Assembly (NCBI GenBank): GCA_030040995.1
Contig: JASHOS010000053.1
Span: 1-64,000 of the forward strand
From: Terriglobia bacterium
GTDB taxonomy: Bacteria; Acidobacteriota; Terriglobia; UBA7540
Direction: 5' to 3'
Length of the DNA stretch: 64,000 nt
Both the position numbers and the translations under genes were made by a program. The notes under the pieces were generated by a model. That model worked only from the letters and a program-made list of their open reading frames with translations, ran no database searches and was not told the origin of the DNA. This document shows positions 1-9,957 of the stretch, one piece after another (position 1 is the stretch's first letter; each line of letters starts with the position of its first letter).

Positions 1-1
1 A

Positions 2-169
2 ATACGGTGGCTACCTCCATACTGCCCTGACCTGAACGACATTGAGCGTACCTGGAGGCAACTCAAGGCCAGTCACGCCTCCAACTTCCTTTTCAACTCG
101 CTTGACGAACTGGTCGAAAATGTACGCAAAGGAATCGAGGAATTGAACGCCCTGGTTGCCATTAATTAG
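2..169 (+). pseudogene. IS630-family transposase, C-terminal remnant
   Basis: The frame runs from the window edge to a TAG and encodes about 55 residues containing LPPYCPDLNDIERTWRQLK. This is the C-terminal DDE block of IS630/Tc1-like transposases, with the last catalytic acid in the D-x-N-x-I-E motif. The upstream part lies outside the window, so the element may be whole or truncated. A transposase here marks the left edge of the accessory region that follows. Confidence 0.8.
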
Positions 170-751
170 TCGCACTATTTATTGTTTTTAACTTAGAATT
201 CTATAACTTACATGTTAGCGAAGAACTCCACAGATCTAAACTTACCGAGAATTATATCACAATTCTGCACCGTATCAAAATTCTGCTCTCACTCCGGGGA
301 TTCGGGTTTCGGATTTCAACGAACCGCAGGCAACTCGAAAGGTCTCGCTCTGAGATGTGAACCACATCGGCAATACGAATCAGAAATTGGTACATGATCC
401 GGGTTCAGGGCCAGGAGTTCTGCGCCGAATGGCACGATAATCGTCCCTTGGCCAGCGAGCAGCACGACCGATCTCGATTAAAAGTAAGGAGAAATTTGGT
501 AAATTGAGGACGAACATAAGGACCAGCGTGAGGGCCGTAGGGGGCGAAGTCAACTATTTCCGGTCCGACGGAGTTTTGGCGAGGCACAACACTGAATACC
601 GCAGTCGAGCGGTGAGGATTTTAAATTAGGACGCTACCAAAAATGTTACTTTTAGTGAATCATCTTGCCATTTAAGAATAATATTACCCGCCGTGGTTGT
701 TTTTTCCTGTCCTCTTTGGCGGGCTGTTGGGGTACGAAGTTTTCCGACCGC
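170..751. other. Intergenic stretch without a supportable gene
   Basis: This stretch lies between the transposase end and the tail-fibre-like gene. It is AT-richer than the flanks near 170-270 and 640-690. Short open frames occur (for example 212-397 plus and 405-587 minus), but none has a convincing ribosome binding site or a recognisable product. A loose inverted repeat (CCCGCC near 689, GGCGGG near 718) with a T-rich stretch between the arms sits just beyond the stop of the minus-strand operon and could contribute to termination. The evidence for that is weak. Confidence 0.4.
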
Positions 752-1870
752 CTACCGCGGCCCGATGACAATGAACGAAAAATCGCGATTGCCGTGAACT
801 CCGTTACTATCCCCTGTAGCCACTCTCATCTTCTGGCCGTCAATGACGGCTATCACTGCGTTGTCCGTCGTCCTCCCACCCCAGCCTATTTGCCGATCCC
901 ATTCGCCAGCGAAGACCTGGGTCACGGAAGCGGAAGGCATGCCCGAAAACGACGGAGTGAAGTTGATTTGGTATTCCCCTCCGCGGCTCCCGTTCCTTGT
1001 CACCGTAAATCCGCTGCCGGCCCGGATTGTGCCGTCGCTGTTGACGGTACCCCGCACGATCCGCAGGTTCTCGGGACTCGCTGTCGCGTACATCCCCCCG
1101 TCAGCGCCGAATTTGATATCGCCGCGCACGTCCAATTTGGCGTTTGGCTTATCTGTTCCGATGCCGACGTAGCCAGTGGTTGTAGCCGTCAGCGCGAGTG
1201 TTCCGCCTGTTTTGATATTTGGTTGCCAAAAGAGCCGAAACAGCCCCCTCGAGTTGTCGACATGCCAGGTGGTCGTTTTCTCATCCGTGTCTTGTGCCAA
1301 GGATAACCGGTTAACAGCGACTATCTCTCCGTTGACATCTAGGACTCCTCTGGGCGTGGCGGTCCCCGTCCCGATGCCGACGCGACCGGCGCCGGTAATA
1401 ACCATCAACGTGGCCCTGGGGGTTCCGGAAGGAGGCGTATTCATAAACGCGAAGCCCCCTTTTCCCTGGCCTTGGTTGTTGATAAAATCCGTCTCTCCTG
1501 TGCTGCCAGTCAGATTCCAGCCCAGGTAGGCCCCCTGCGCGGTCGTCGTTGGAGTGGTGTTACCCCCAACATGAAGCAGACCACTGGCCACATCTAGACT
1601 CGCGGCCGGTGTCGCTGTCCCAATACCGACGTTGCCGTTCTTGTCGATGAATAACGCTTGGATAGCGCCTTGACCCCAGAGCAGACCACCCACCACCAGC
1701 AGTGCCGCCAACGAAATCGAGGCGACGGTCAGTCTCTTGGGAAATCGCCGGCGTACAGTGGGATGGGTACTGATCTTGAAGCCAGCCTTTAAGTCTTCAA
1801 GCTCCTTCCGGAGCGCTTGAAGTTCGGCTTTCATTTTGCTGTAATTGACGTCATTCGACATTTCGTCCAT
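752..1870 (-). CDS. Membrane-anchored protein with tail-fibre-like VGIGT repeats
   Basis: The protein has 372 residues and is the last gene of the uncharacterised operon. Residues 1-35 are charged and look coiled-coil. Residues about 48-66 are a single hydrophobic segment preceded by Arg/Lys, which predicts a type II membrane anchor. Three copies of a G-x-VGIGT-x-x-P-x-x-x-LDV motif follow, near residues 78-94, 162-180 and 233-250. This motif is typical of phage tail-fibre and bacterial surface fibre stalks. The C-terminal 90 residues (SGFTVTRNG and onward) resemble the beta-rich end of such proteins. I chose the ATG at 1870 because AAAGAGAG precedes it; an in-frame TTG lies ten codons upstream. 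It probably displays a trimeric fibre outside the cytoplasmic membrane, which is inference. Confidence 0.7.
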   Translation of the reverse strand: MDEMSNDVNYSKMKAELQALRKELEDLKAGFKISTHPTVRRRFPKRLTVASISLAALLVVGGLLWGQGAIQALFIDKNGNVGIGTATPAASLDVASGLLHVGGNTTPTTTAQGAYLGWNLTGSTGETDFINNQGQGKGGFAFMNTPPSGTPRATLMVITGAGRVGIGTGTATPRGVLDVNGEIVAVNRLSLAQDTDEKTTTWHVDNSRGLFRLFWQPNIKTGGTLALTATTTGYVGIGTDKPNAKLDVRGDIKFGADGGMYATASPENLRIVRGTVNSDGTIRAGSGFTVTRNGSRGGEYQINFTPSFSGMPSASVTQVFAGEWDRQIGWGGRTTDNAVIAVIDGQKMRVATGDSNGVHGNRDFSFIVIGPR

Positions 1871-2150
1871 CGCAAAGCTCTCTTTCCCCCGGGGATTCAA
1901 CCGGGACTCCCAAGCCGCCGGCCATCGCCTGACGGCTCCAATCCCCCGCTTTACCGCCTTTGTCGATGATGAGCGGTTTTGGGGCCATTGCCGCTACAGG
2001 TACCAGCATCGCGAGCACGGTGCGGCCCATCAACACATGCTTTCGAGGCTGCGGGTGAGGCGCTATGCCGAATTCCTTGGGTAAAACCGCGGTTCGCGCC
2101 CTGTTTCTTGTCTCTATCACGTTCACGATCAGGTTCGTTGCCTTTCCTTA
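1871..2150. other. Gap in the operon with a possible decayed membrane-anchor fragment
   Basis: This is the only large gap (280 bp) among the six big genes of the operon. On the minus strand an open frame (2126-1851) encodes a short segment with a hydrophobic stretch (RTVLAMLVPVAAMA) followed by PLIIDKGGKAG. It echoes the anchor and the start of the fibre region of the next gene (…GAIQALFIDKNGNVG). It may be a fragment of a duplicated 5' end. No ribosome binding site makes it a convincing gene. Confidence 0.25.
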
Positions 2151-4229
2151 TCATTTCGAAATCGTCACTGTTAGCGTGGCGTTTTTCTCGACTCCGAAGT
2201 TCGGGCCAAGCATCACGCTCTCCGCCGCTGTAAGCGCGTTACCCATCCCTTTCAAAATTGCTGGTGTGCTCTCATCCACACCCGCCACCCACAGGTGGGT
2301 CGGGCTGGTGATGGTGACGGGTGAAGTGACTCCCACCAAGGAGTAATACGGCACGATGGCCTGCAGGACGCTCTTTTGGGCCCCGGCATACAGCGTCCCA
2401 TCGGTGCCGAAGAACAGATTCGAGTTCGGCTCAAGTTGTCCCGAGAGATTCACTGGGGGAAAGAGAGGATTGAGCGACGGGCTGAAAGCTGTCAAATCGC
2501 CCAACTGGCTATTCCCGTTCCAGGCGAAGACGTTGCCGTCCTTGTCTGTAGCAAGGTTTCCCCCCTTGGCCAGATATGGATTGTCCGTGGCGATCATTAA
2601 CGGCGGCCCCGCTTTAGTCTCCGCCCCAGTCCACCGATCTAGTTGCTCAACGTAGGCTGAATTTTTATTTGTGCTATCTACCCGAACGATGTAGACGCTG
2701 CCTGTTGTGACCAGAGGCTGGCCGAACATCAACGCTGTCTGTTCCCCCCCTATCTCGATTGTCCCGTTGCCGTTCGCTCCATTCTTCGTCTTGTTGTTGT
2801 TGAAAAGCGTCAGGACGCCGCTATCGACCAAATCTGCCGCGACATAGACTTTCTCCGTTCCATCACTTGCTTTGAACGCCACCGGGGTTTGCAGGTACGC
2901 AGACTGAGCGACTTTCAGGGCCTGTGCGTTCGGGAGCGGATTGACGAATTTTTTGCCGGTTCGCGCGTCTATGGTGACAAGGCCTTCCCCCTTTGTCGTC
3001 ACGTAGACATACCGGCCGCTCGGACCGAGCATGGCGCGACTCGTCGGCCCTTCCACGCTGACGCTCCAGAGCTCCTGCATGTCCGGGTTGCGGCCCACGA
3101 CGGTATAGCCTTTTTCCACCGATTTGGTGACGTAGAACATGCTGCCATCCGCGCCCACGGTTGGCGCGTCTTGCGCGGCATTCAGGCCGGTCACGGGCAC
3201 GACGTCCGTGGGCGCGCCTTCAGGCGAAACTGTCCGCCGTTCCGGCCTGCCGTCGGAGCCGATCCGGTAAGGAATGATCTTCCCGTCTCCGACGATGTAA
3301 AGATGACCCGATCTCGACACCAGCAAATGCTGCCCTGGTGAGGGGCTGGAGATGTCTATCTGGCCCACAATTGCCCCGAGCGGCCGGCGCCAGGACAGGT
3401 ACTTTTTCCCTCCCACGTCGCTCATGAGGTAGACGAAACCGTTATAGAACGCTGGCGCGTACGACCACGCCTGACCCTGGGGCGGGTTCAGAGCCACGGT
3501 CCGGTATGAGCCCGGCGCCCCCCCCGGTTCTCCAGACGGCAGGAAGCCCTTTCCGCTCTGAACGGAAGCCGGCTGCGCCACGGTCGGCTGGTCGCTGGAC
3601 GTGTACTCAACGATCAGCCGCGGCCGCCGTTGCGGCTGGAGTTTGGTTTGCGCGTCGTCGAGCCCCCCGTAAAACTTCCGGCCCATTGGGCCCCCGCCCT
3701 GCCCCCCAAGGATCAGCGTGAACCCATCGTTCAGCTTCACTCCGAGCTTTTTCCAGTTGGGGGGTTCTGCCTGCCATGTGGCCCGCATGGCATCATCATC
3801 AATCCGAGGAGTAGCCAACAGGCGACTCAGGGTGTAGGTGCACAACTGTCCGTCCGATCCCTTGACTTCATCAGCGGTGGGAAATGCCCTTTTCCGGAGG
3901 TCCTGGAAGATCTCTTCCACGTTGCAGGTCCCGGTTTTCCGGACGTAGACATTGATAGTCTGTCTCACTTTAGTCCCTTCGTCTCGTATGTTCATCATCA
4001 ACTCGACCTTGGCGATCGCGACCTCGGCCGGCATCGCGTCGCTCTTGAAAGTCAGAGCGACGAGCCCCTGCGGCTTGCCGTCCGCATTTGCCGAGATGGT
4101 CATGGCCTCGTTGGATTCGACCCTTATCGGGACTAATGTGAGGACCTGCGCTTCACCCCGCACAGCGGTTAGCGCGACGATCGCAAGGGCCACCTTTACC
4201 CACAGTAGTTTGAATCTTGGTTTGTTCAT
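2151..4229 (-). CDS. Exported PQQ-like beta-propeller protein
   Basis: The protein has 692 residues. The N-terminus (KLLWVKVALAIVALTAVRGEA) is a signal peptide with a likely AxA-type cleavage site. Residues about 28-205 form a beta-rich domain ending in RPRLIVEYTSSD, like the DNRLRE-type domain that precedes secreted repeat modules. Residues about 250-640 repeat short strands of the kind VGADGSMFYVTKS, GRYVYVTTKGEGLVTIDARTG and LATDKDGNVFAWNGNSQ, which suggest a PQQ/WD-like propeller. The start codon overlaps the stop of the Kelch gene by one base, so translation is probably coupled. It is the only gene of the operon with a clear cleavable signal peptide. No enzyme motif is visible, so I infer a structural or ligand-binding role. 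Confidence 0.65.
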   Translation of the reverse strand: MNKPRFKLLWVKVALAIVALTAVRGEAQVLTLVPIRVESNEAMTISANADGKPQGLVALTFKSDAMPAEVAIAKVELMMNIRDEGTKVRQTINVYVRKTGTCNVEEIFQDLRKRAFPTADEVKGSDGQLCTYTLSRLLATPRIDDDAMRATWQAEPPNWKKLGVKLNDGFTLILGGQGGGPMGRKFYGGLDDAQTKLQPQRRPRLIVEYTSSDQPTVAQPASVQSGKGFLPSGEPGGAPGSYRTVALNPPQGQAWSYAPAFYNGFVYLMSDVGGKKYLSWRRPLGAIVGQIDISSPSPGQHLLVSRSGHLYIVGDGKIIPYRIGSDGRPERRTVSPEGAPTDVVPVTGLNAAQDAPTVGADGSMFYVTKSVEKGYTVVGRNPDMQELWSVSVEGPTSRAMLGPSGRYVYVTTKGEGLVTIDARTGKKFVNPLPNAQALKVAQSAYLQTPVAFKASDGTEKVYVAADLVDSGVLTLFNNNKTKNGANGNGTIEIGGEQTALMFGQPLVTTGSVYIVRVDSTNKNSAYVEQLDRWTGAETKAGPPLMIATDNPYLAKGGNLATDKDGNVFAWNGNSQLGDLTAFSPSLNPLFPPVNLSGQLEPNSNLFFGTDGTLYAGAQKSVLQAIVPYYSLVGVTSPVTITSPTHLWVAGVDESTPAILKGMGNALTAAESVMLGPNFGVEKNATLTVTISK

Positions 4230-6112
4230 TATGGGATCCTTATGTTGAGCTTGAGATCGACCAGTTCAGCTCCTTCTTTTGGATGAAGCGCATCGCCAAA
4301 GAGCGTGTAGATGTAGATGAACCCGTTGAATGCGAGAGTCTGCATCGAGAAATTCTCCCCCTCGAATTGCTGCCAGCCGTCGACCACCGGCTTCGATTCC
4401 CACCTTCCCGTTCTCTCTAGCCATTCAAAGTGAAAGGACGAGATCCGATTTCCCAACTCCGCTTTATCGGGAGCCACCCAGCTCGGCGATTTATCCGGCT
4501 TCCACTCAGCGAACGAACCAAGCAGCATGAGACGCTCGACCGCGCCCTCGGTGCCGTCAGAGTAGGCCAACAGCGCTGAGCCGAGCGGCTTTCCCGGATC
4601 AGGCACGATGGCGGTTATGGCGCCTCGCTTCTGCCAGTCCTCGCCTTTCCGCTTATACCAAAGGTCGAAGAAAGGGGTCCCGGCGGGCGTTTCCGCGCCG
4701 CCGTAGACCCAGAGTGTCTCCTCGTTTCCGGCGTGCACCACGACGGAACTGTGCAGACAGCGCTTGTCCCAACGCGCCTGTTCAGGAGTCTCCGAGGCCC
4801 AAGCGAAAGTTTTGTATTTATCAGGAGTATGAATCCTCCAGATGTCCTGAAACGGCGTCCCGACGGTGTCATAGCCACCGAGAACCCAAATCTCATTGTC
4901 GAACACAACGCAAGAGTGTCCGAAGCGAGGCGGGAGCAGTGACTCTGCAGGCGGGAATTGCAGGTCCGATTTCTTCCACTCCATCGTGTTAGTACTCTCG
5001 TTCTTCAGGTAGCACCAGATGTCATTGGTCATCTTGTCGGGATTCTCGTCCGCCGCGCTGCCCCCGATCAGCCAGAGCCTGTTCCCGTAGTAGACCCCCG
5101 GACTCGCCTCCATCCCTTTCGGGACCGTCCCGGGCAGCTCGTCCCATTTATCGACGCCGTTCACCGACGAGTAAAGCCCGGCCTCTGACCTCAGGCCAAT
5201 TTTCTTTTCCCAGTCCGCGTACCACTTGCGATAGAAAATGCCATAAACCTTGGCGGATTTGCCCGTCTCGAAATCACTCTCCACTGCGAACAGGCGGGTC
5301 GGCGAACCCTGCGGGAGGGAGATCCGGTTCCACCCGGAGGACATGACCTGGACGGTTCGCGAGGATTCCTTCCTTTCCTCTTTATCTGTGCCAGGCGGCG
5401 TTACCCTGAGCGAAAGCCGATAGATTGACGTAATTGAAGGGGAGTCTTCAATAGCCCCTTGGATGGTTTTAGTTATAACCCCGTTGATGGTTTGCTGCTT
5501 CTGGCTCCATCCGTCCTGGTCCTGCTCTTTGTTTCGGACCTGCTCGTTGTTCCGGAAAAGGAACGCTGTGCCGTAGCCGGTTGCCAGGAAGCTCACGGTG
5601 ACCTTCTGGCTACCGGCGTGGAGGATGTAATCCGGATCGACCCGGAAGTAGCGAAGCTGGAGCTGATCGGGTTTTTCGAGCCTCTTTTCCAGTTTCAAAC
5701 CAGCGGGACTCTCGGGAGTTTTTTCCCAAGCAGCCGTTTTCTTCACTTCGTGAATAACGGTGATCTTCGCGTCGCCGGGTGGCGTCTCGCACTTAAACTC
5801 TTTAAGGGTGATACTCAGAACGCTTCCTGCCGGAATCTCGACCTCAGGCGTTCGCCAACTCTTACTACTACTACCGCTAGTTATGCTACGCAGCTCCTTC
5901 TCTTCGCCGCCTTGCAGAGCGTAAATTGCCGTGACGACGCTCTCGTCCTTGTTGCTCAGCAGGTCCTCCGGCTCGGAACCGCACCCCAGTGTGACCGTGA
6001 TTCGGGTTGTGGCGCTCGTTGCTGTGTCGTTCTTCACCTCGATCACGATGCAGTTCTTATTCTCGGCCCCGCCGATCTCGACGGAAGATAAGGCGCCGCT
6101 CAGGGTGATCAT
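4229..6112 (-). CDS. Kelch-repeat beta-propeller protein
   Basis: The protein has 627 residues and no signal peptide. The first 230 residues look like two beta-sandwich domains; YRLSLRVTPPG is Ig-like. Residues about 270-610 carry Kelch repeats with the paired-glycine and aromatic pattern, for example YYGNRLWLIGGS, HSCVVFDNEIWVLGGYD and EETLWVYGGAE. Kelch propellers usually bind proteins or glycans. It starts 5 bp after the stop of the 1279-aa gene and overlaps the next gene by one base. Its location in the cell is unclear because it lacks an export signal while its downstream neighbour has one. Confidence 0.7.
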   Translation of the reverse strand: MITLSGALSSVEIGGAENKNCIVIEVKNDTATSATTRITVTLGCGSEPEDLLSNKDESVVTAIYALQGGEEKELRSITSGSSSKSWRTPEVEIPAGSVLSITLKEFKCETPPGDAKITVIHEVKKTAAWEKTPESPAGLKLEKRLEKPDQLQLRYFRVDPDYILHAGSQKVTVSFLATGYGTAFLFRNNEQVRNKEQDQDGWSQKQQTINGVITKTIQGAIEDSPSITSIYRLSLRVTPPGTDKEERKESSRTVQVMSSGWNRISLPQGSPTRLFAVESDFETGKSAKVYGIFYRKWYADWEKKIGLRSEAGLYSSVNGVDKWDELPGTVPKGMEASPGVYYGNRLWLIGGSAADENPDKMTNDIWCYLKNESTNTMEWKKSDLQFPPAESLLPPRFGHSCVVFDNEIWVLGGYDTVGTPFQDIWRIHTPDKYKTFAWASETPEQARWDKRCLHSSVVVHAGNEETLWVYGGAETPAGTPFFDLWYKRKGEDWQKRGAITAIVPDPGKPLGSALLAYSDGTEGAVERLMLLGSFAEWKPDKSPSWVAPDKAELGNRISSFHFEWLERTGRWESKPVVDGWQQFEGENFSMQTLAFNGFIYIYTLFGDALHPKEGAELVDLKLNIRIP

Positions 6113-6117
6113 GCTTT

Positions 6118-9100
6118 TCAGCTCCTTCGGATCTCGATTTTGATTTCTTTACAACTCGGCTTAACGTCGTCATCTGCGGTCGCTGTCAGGCGGTACGTTA
6201 CCGCGCACTCGACTTTCACCTGGTGTTCCCGCGGGAGCGGCGGCTCAGTCCACTTCTGCACGGAGACAAAGTGCTTCCCGTCCTCTGACCTCTCAAGGTC
6301 GATGGCCTGCGCGTTTTGCAGCGACCACGCCAGATGAATGTTCGCGTTGGGAGGCACTTCCGTCCCCTCGCGCACCCAGAAGCTCAGAACCTTCACGGAC
6401 GCGATTCGCAGTTTCAGCCAACCCTCGGCGATGGCGGGCCATATCCCTGAGAAGCCCCCGCGGTCCGTCGCCTCAATCAGTGCCGGGTCTTCCTTCCAGC
6501 CAGTTGTGACGTCCGGACGCCAGGCCCACGACCATTCACCGTAATCGTCGGACGGCCGCGGCATATGGGGCGTATCGAACTCGCCTAGCACCGGCGCGGT
6601 CTGGAAGAACACGTCACGGACCCGTTTGGCGCCGGAGGAAATATTCGCAGGCAGCTCGAGGTAGACTCTGGGTAGGGCACCGATGGCCGCGTGAGCGCGC
6701 GCCTGCGGGTCCATCAATATCGTCAGGCGGAGCGGGCCCTCGCAATCCAGGGAAAAATCCTGGGTTCCGAACTTCTTTTGGTTGCGGTCATCTTTCCCCC
6801 AAGTGGGATAGAACGGGCCTTCAGGCGTGCCGGAGGACGAGCATTTGAAGACGCCGACGACTCCGTCGTTCCGCGCCCGATGGTTACCGACGCGAACCGG
6901 CCACCGGACCTTCTCAAACCCGCGTGTGAAGATCGCTTTCTCGAGGGCATTCGGCTGCACTGGCTCCTTGAGAGACTCGGGGATCAGTTCAGGGGAATGC
7001 GCCGGTAGGCCCGGCCACTCGAGCCACAGACTCGCGCGAACGAGCGCCAGTGGCCGTCCGACAAGTACCGAAATTCCCGGGTCCTCGTCCGGCACGCGCT
7101 GGTCGGTAGCCTGGATCGATTCGTCTAGGAGAGCGGAGAAGGTATCTCCCGGTTCGGCCCCGAGGCCGCCAACCCAGTCGAAGAAGGCGCCGAGCGCAGC
7201 GCGCCCCGCGCGCTCATCGGCGTCACCGTCGAGGACCCACTCGTGGAAGGCATCGACCGCCTTGGGGTCGCCGGGCGGGCCGCCCTTCTCAGGCTCCCGG
7301 GGAAAGGGTACCCAGTAGAAGGCCGTATCACCGACTTCGCGCTTGAGTCTCTTCTGAAACGCGCCCAGAGGTTTACCGCTGGCAGAGTAGATCCCGAGGC
7401 TGTGCTCCATGTGGTTCGGCAAGACCCAGCCGCACGCCGGACACGCGCTCTCCAGTTCGAAACGCAACCGCATCGGCGTCGCGAACCTCGGCCGGAGCGC
7501 GATCTCGCCTGGCTTCAGGCCCGAGATGAAGGTATTGTGCGCCCGGTGTACCCTCACGTATTTTTTGCGGTCGAATTCTGTGGCGTCCCCACCTGCCAGA
7601 CCCGGCTCAACAGGCAGCATGACGGTCTGCCCGAAGGCGTCCACGACGTAAAGGCGCAGGATTTTCAACCGTCCAGCGCGGATGGGAAGGAACGGGTCGT
7701 CCGAGGGCATGGTGCGGAAAGTCGCCGGGTTGTCCGGGACTTTCTTGCTGGGGTTTTCGAGCGCCGGAAGCCGGGTCCCGACCCGTCGGCGCGTCAGAGC
7801 CTCATGAAAGCCATCGAGGGCCTGGGACATCACGCGCTGGTTGTCCAGCTTCCCGATGACTGGATGCCTGGGTTCTAGTGCTATCAGTGCGTCCTTTAAG
7901 CTTTTCGCGCCGCTTGGCGTGAGGATCGCGCGGCCCTGATACGTAACAGGGGAAGCGGGCGCCGGTCTCACGGCCTCCGGCCTGAGAGCGAGATCAGGGC
8001 TACCGTCAGCATCCTTGTCCCACGCCAGAGTCCAGCGGGAATTGACGAACTCCGATGCAATGATGTGGTCCTTGGAAGAGTAGTCGGACTGCCATGCGAC
8101 TTCCCAGACGAGAAACAGTGGAATCCACGGGTTCCCAACCCAATCGGGAGGCGGCCCTTCGGCTTTGGCCGAGTCGTTCCTCGGCAGCGCGTTGGACAAG
8201 AACTCGAGAAGCAAGTCGTTGTGGATACCGCCCGGGCCGGTCGCGCCCGCACCGAAGACGGTCTGCCATGTGGGGCCCTTCGCCACCGCATTCGACAGGC
8301 GGCAGGGCAGCGCCTGGACCTCCTGCCACGTGTTCAGTCGCTGCATGGCCGGGCCTTCGATGGCAACGATCAGATCGTTTGGTTCCTCGAACGGCCGGAA
8401 CGCGGACTCGGTCAGGCGGTACATGGGCCTGGACCCGTCCCCGCCGGCCGGCTTGCGCTGGTATTCGTCTTTTTCAAGCGTGGTTTCGATTGTCTTCTTG
8501 CGCGCGTCCCGATCGGATAGAAAGCGCTCCTTGAGGACGCGAAGCTCAGCGCCGAGCAGCTTCGCAAAAGAATCGAGCTGACTCTTCCGCTGCTGCGCCT
8601 CCGGCGAACCGGAGCCTGACTCGATGACTTGACGCATCCACAGGTACCAGCACCCGTAATGCTGCCAAATGCAGTCGTCGACACGGCGGACCTGGCGGTC
8701 AAGCGCAGCCTGCGCTTCGTTCAGATAGCCCAACTCCTCCCGCAGAAGCTTGGGGAGAACGCCGGTATCAGCGCGCTGTGGTGGCGGCTGGCCATCCGTC
8801 GTGGGAAACTCATCGGACTCGGGCTGAACGTGAAAGACCGTCCCGCCCTGCACGCTACCGAAGCGGAGCGCGTGAAGCTGGTATCGCAGATCGGAAATCG
8901 TGGTGTCCTGGGAGAGAAGGCCGGCCTGCAGCGCAGTGAGGAGATCCTGGTCAACCTCCTCCTCTTCTTTTTTGAAAAGTGCCGCCAACGCCTCGCCTGG
9001 GGTTTCACCGACTGCGACCTCATAGTTTTTCTTGTGATCATCCAGGTTGAGGGGAAAAACTCTTTCATCAAGTCCCGTCGTTCCTTTTCCCCTCACGTTT

Positions 9101-9957
9101 TTGATCAGCCCATGGCAGACCAGGCGCGTCGGCGGCTCCGGGCCGTCAAGGGCGGGGCACGCCCACTTCCACTCTGCTTCTAGCTCGGAGCGCAGCTTCT
9201 CACGCTGTTCCTTATTGAGATCTCCAAACTGAATTTTCTCCCTCTCGCGGAACTTAGTCACGAGAACTTGTAACGCGTCGTCTGCGGCTGTGGAGTACCA
9301 TCCAGTGACGAGATAGGATATCTCGCTGCTGCCGGCCTTAAAGTCAGCGAGCTTGTCGTGAAAACCGAGGACGCTCCGGCAAGCCGGATAATATGCGCTG
9401 AAGGTTGGGTCGCCCGGCCCAATCGCGGTAAGGTCGAGCCTCGCCGGCTCATCACCCTCGTCGACTGCCCCGGACAGTTCCGCGCATTGGCCGATCGACT
9501 TGAACACGGCAGGCTCGCCTGCGGTAAACTCGGGCCACGTCACTCCGGGGTTGGCACTCGACCACGGCAGCTTCGCTTCGGCATCGCTCTTGATGAGCCA
9601 GGCTTTGTGATTCCGTTTGTTGGCCGGGTCGAGCCAGGTGCGTTGCACCAGCCAACGGTTAGGTATCCGGGGAAACTTGATAGGCTCTGACCCTTTCTGG
9701 GTGCCGTGGGTGAGGGCTCGCGGCAACCGGAAGTGAAGATGAATGCCCGGCGGCATAAAATTCCGATCTGCCTTCATCGTTTCGAACACTTTGTAAAGGT
9801 CCGGGTCCGACCCGAGTGGGTACAGATCGGGGTCGCGCAACGAATAGAAGTTTGGCGTCAGATTCGTCCACTGGAAAAACTGTTGCTCTGGCGCTTGCCC
9901 TCCGACCACGAGGGCATCGATGCGGATTGGAACTAGGAGTTTCGTGCCGTTGCTCAT
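6118..9957 (-). CDS. 1279-aa protein of the uncharacterised operon
   Basis: I do not recognise a characterised family. There is no signal peptide and no clear membrane segment. The N-terminal part has striking conserved-looking blocks: GIHLHFRLPRALTHG (residues 71-85) followed by PNRWLVQRTW and, near residue 215, ISYLVTGWYS. From memory, similar blocks occur in large hypothetical proteins of other environmental bacteria that I believe lie near DUF6603 genes; a search should confirm this. A charged coiled-coil-prone stretch lies near residues 415-510. The C-terminal 80 residues (NIHLAWSLQNAQAIDLERS) look like an Ig-like fold. The start overlaps the upstream stop by 4 nt (ATGA), so it is almost certainly translated together with the 762-aa protein. 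Confidence 0.6.
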   Translation of the reverse strand: MSNGTKLLVPIRIDALVVGGQAPEQQFFQWTNLTPNFYSLRDPDLYPLGSDPDLYKVFETMKADRNFMPPGIHLHFRLPRALTHGTQKGSEPIKFPRIPNRWLVQRTWLDPANKRNHKAWLIKSDAEAKLPWSSANPGVTWPEFTAGEPAVFKSIGQCAELSGAVDEGDEPARLDLTAIGPGDPTFSAYYPACRSVLGFHDKLADFKAGSSEISYLVTGWYSTAADDALQVLVTKFREREKIQFGDLNKEQREKLRSELEAEWKWACPALDGPEPPTRLVCHGLIKNVRGKGTTGLDERVFPLNLDDHKKNYEVAVGETPGEALAALFKKEEEEVDQDLLTALQAGLLSQDTTISDLRYQLHALRFGSVQGGTVFHVQPESDEFPTTDGQPPPQRADTGVLPKLLREELGYLNEAQAALDRQVRRVDDCIWQHYGCWYLWMRQVIESGSGSPEAQQRKSQLDSFAKLLGAELRVLKERFLSDRDARKKTIETTLEKDEYQRKPAGGDGSRPMYRLTESAFRPFEEPNDLIVAIEGPAMQRLNTWQEVQALPCRLSNAVAKGPTWQTVFGAGATGPGGIHNDLLLEFLSNALPRNDSAKAEGPPPDWVGNPWIPLFLVWEVAWQSDYSSKDHIIASEFVNSRWTLAWDKDADGSPDLALRPEAVRPAPASPVTYQGRAILTPSGAKSLKDALIALEPRHPVIGKLDNQRVMSQALDGFHEALTRRRVGTRLPALENPSKKVPDNPATFRTMPSDDPFLPIRAGRLKILRLYVVDAFGQTVMLPVEPGLAGGDATEFDRKKYVRVHRAHNTFISGLKPGEIALRPRFATPMRLRFELESACPACGWVLPNHMEHSLGIYSASGKPLGAFQKRLKREVGDTAFYWVPFPREPEKGGPPGDPKAVDAFHEWVLDGDADERAGRAALGAFFDWVGGLGAEPGDTFSALLDESIQATDQRVPDEDPGISVLVGRPLALVRASLWLEWPGLPAHSPELIPESLKEPVQPNALEKAIFTRGFEKVRWPVRVGNHRARNDGVVGVFKCSSSGTPEGPFYPTWGKDDRNQKKFGTQDFSLDCEGPLRLTILMDPQARAHAAIGALPRVYLELPANISSGAKRVRDVFFQTAPVLGEFDTPHMPRPSDDYGEWSWAWRPDVTTGWKEDPALIEATDRGGFSGIWPAIAEGWLKLRIASVKVLSFWVREGTEVPPNANIHLAWSLQNAQAIDLERSEDGKHFVSVQKWTEPPLPREHQVKVECAVTYRLTATADDDVKPSCKEIKIEIRRS

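Noticed and set aside
665-1306. Plus-strand open frames across the tail-fibre gene
   Set aside because: They are antisense to a protein with clear repeats and have no ribosome binding site.
7420-7450. A zinc finger in the 1279-aa protein (CPACGW)
   Set aside because: There is a single CxxC without a second pair nearby.
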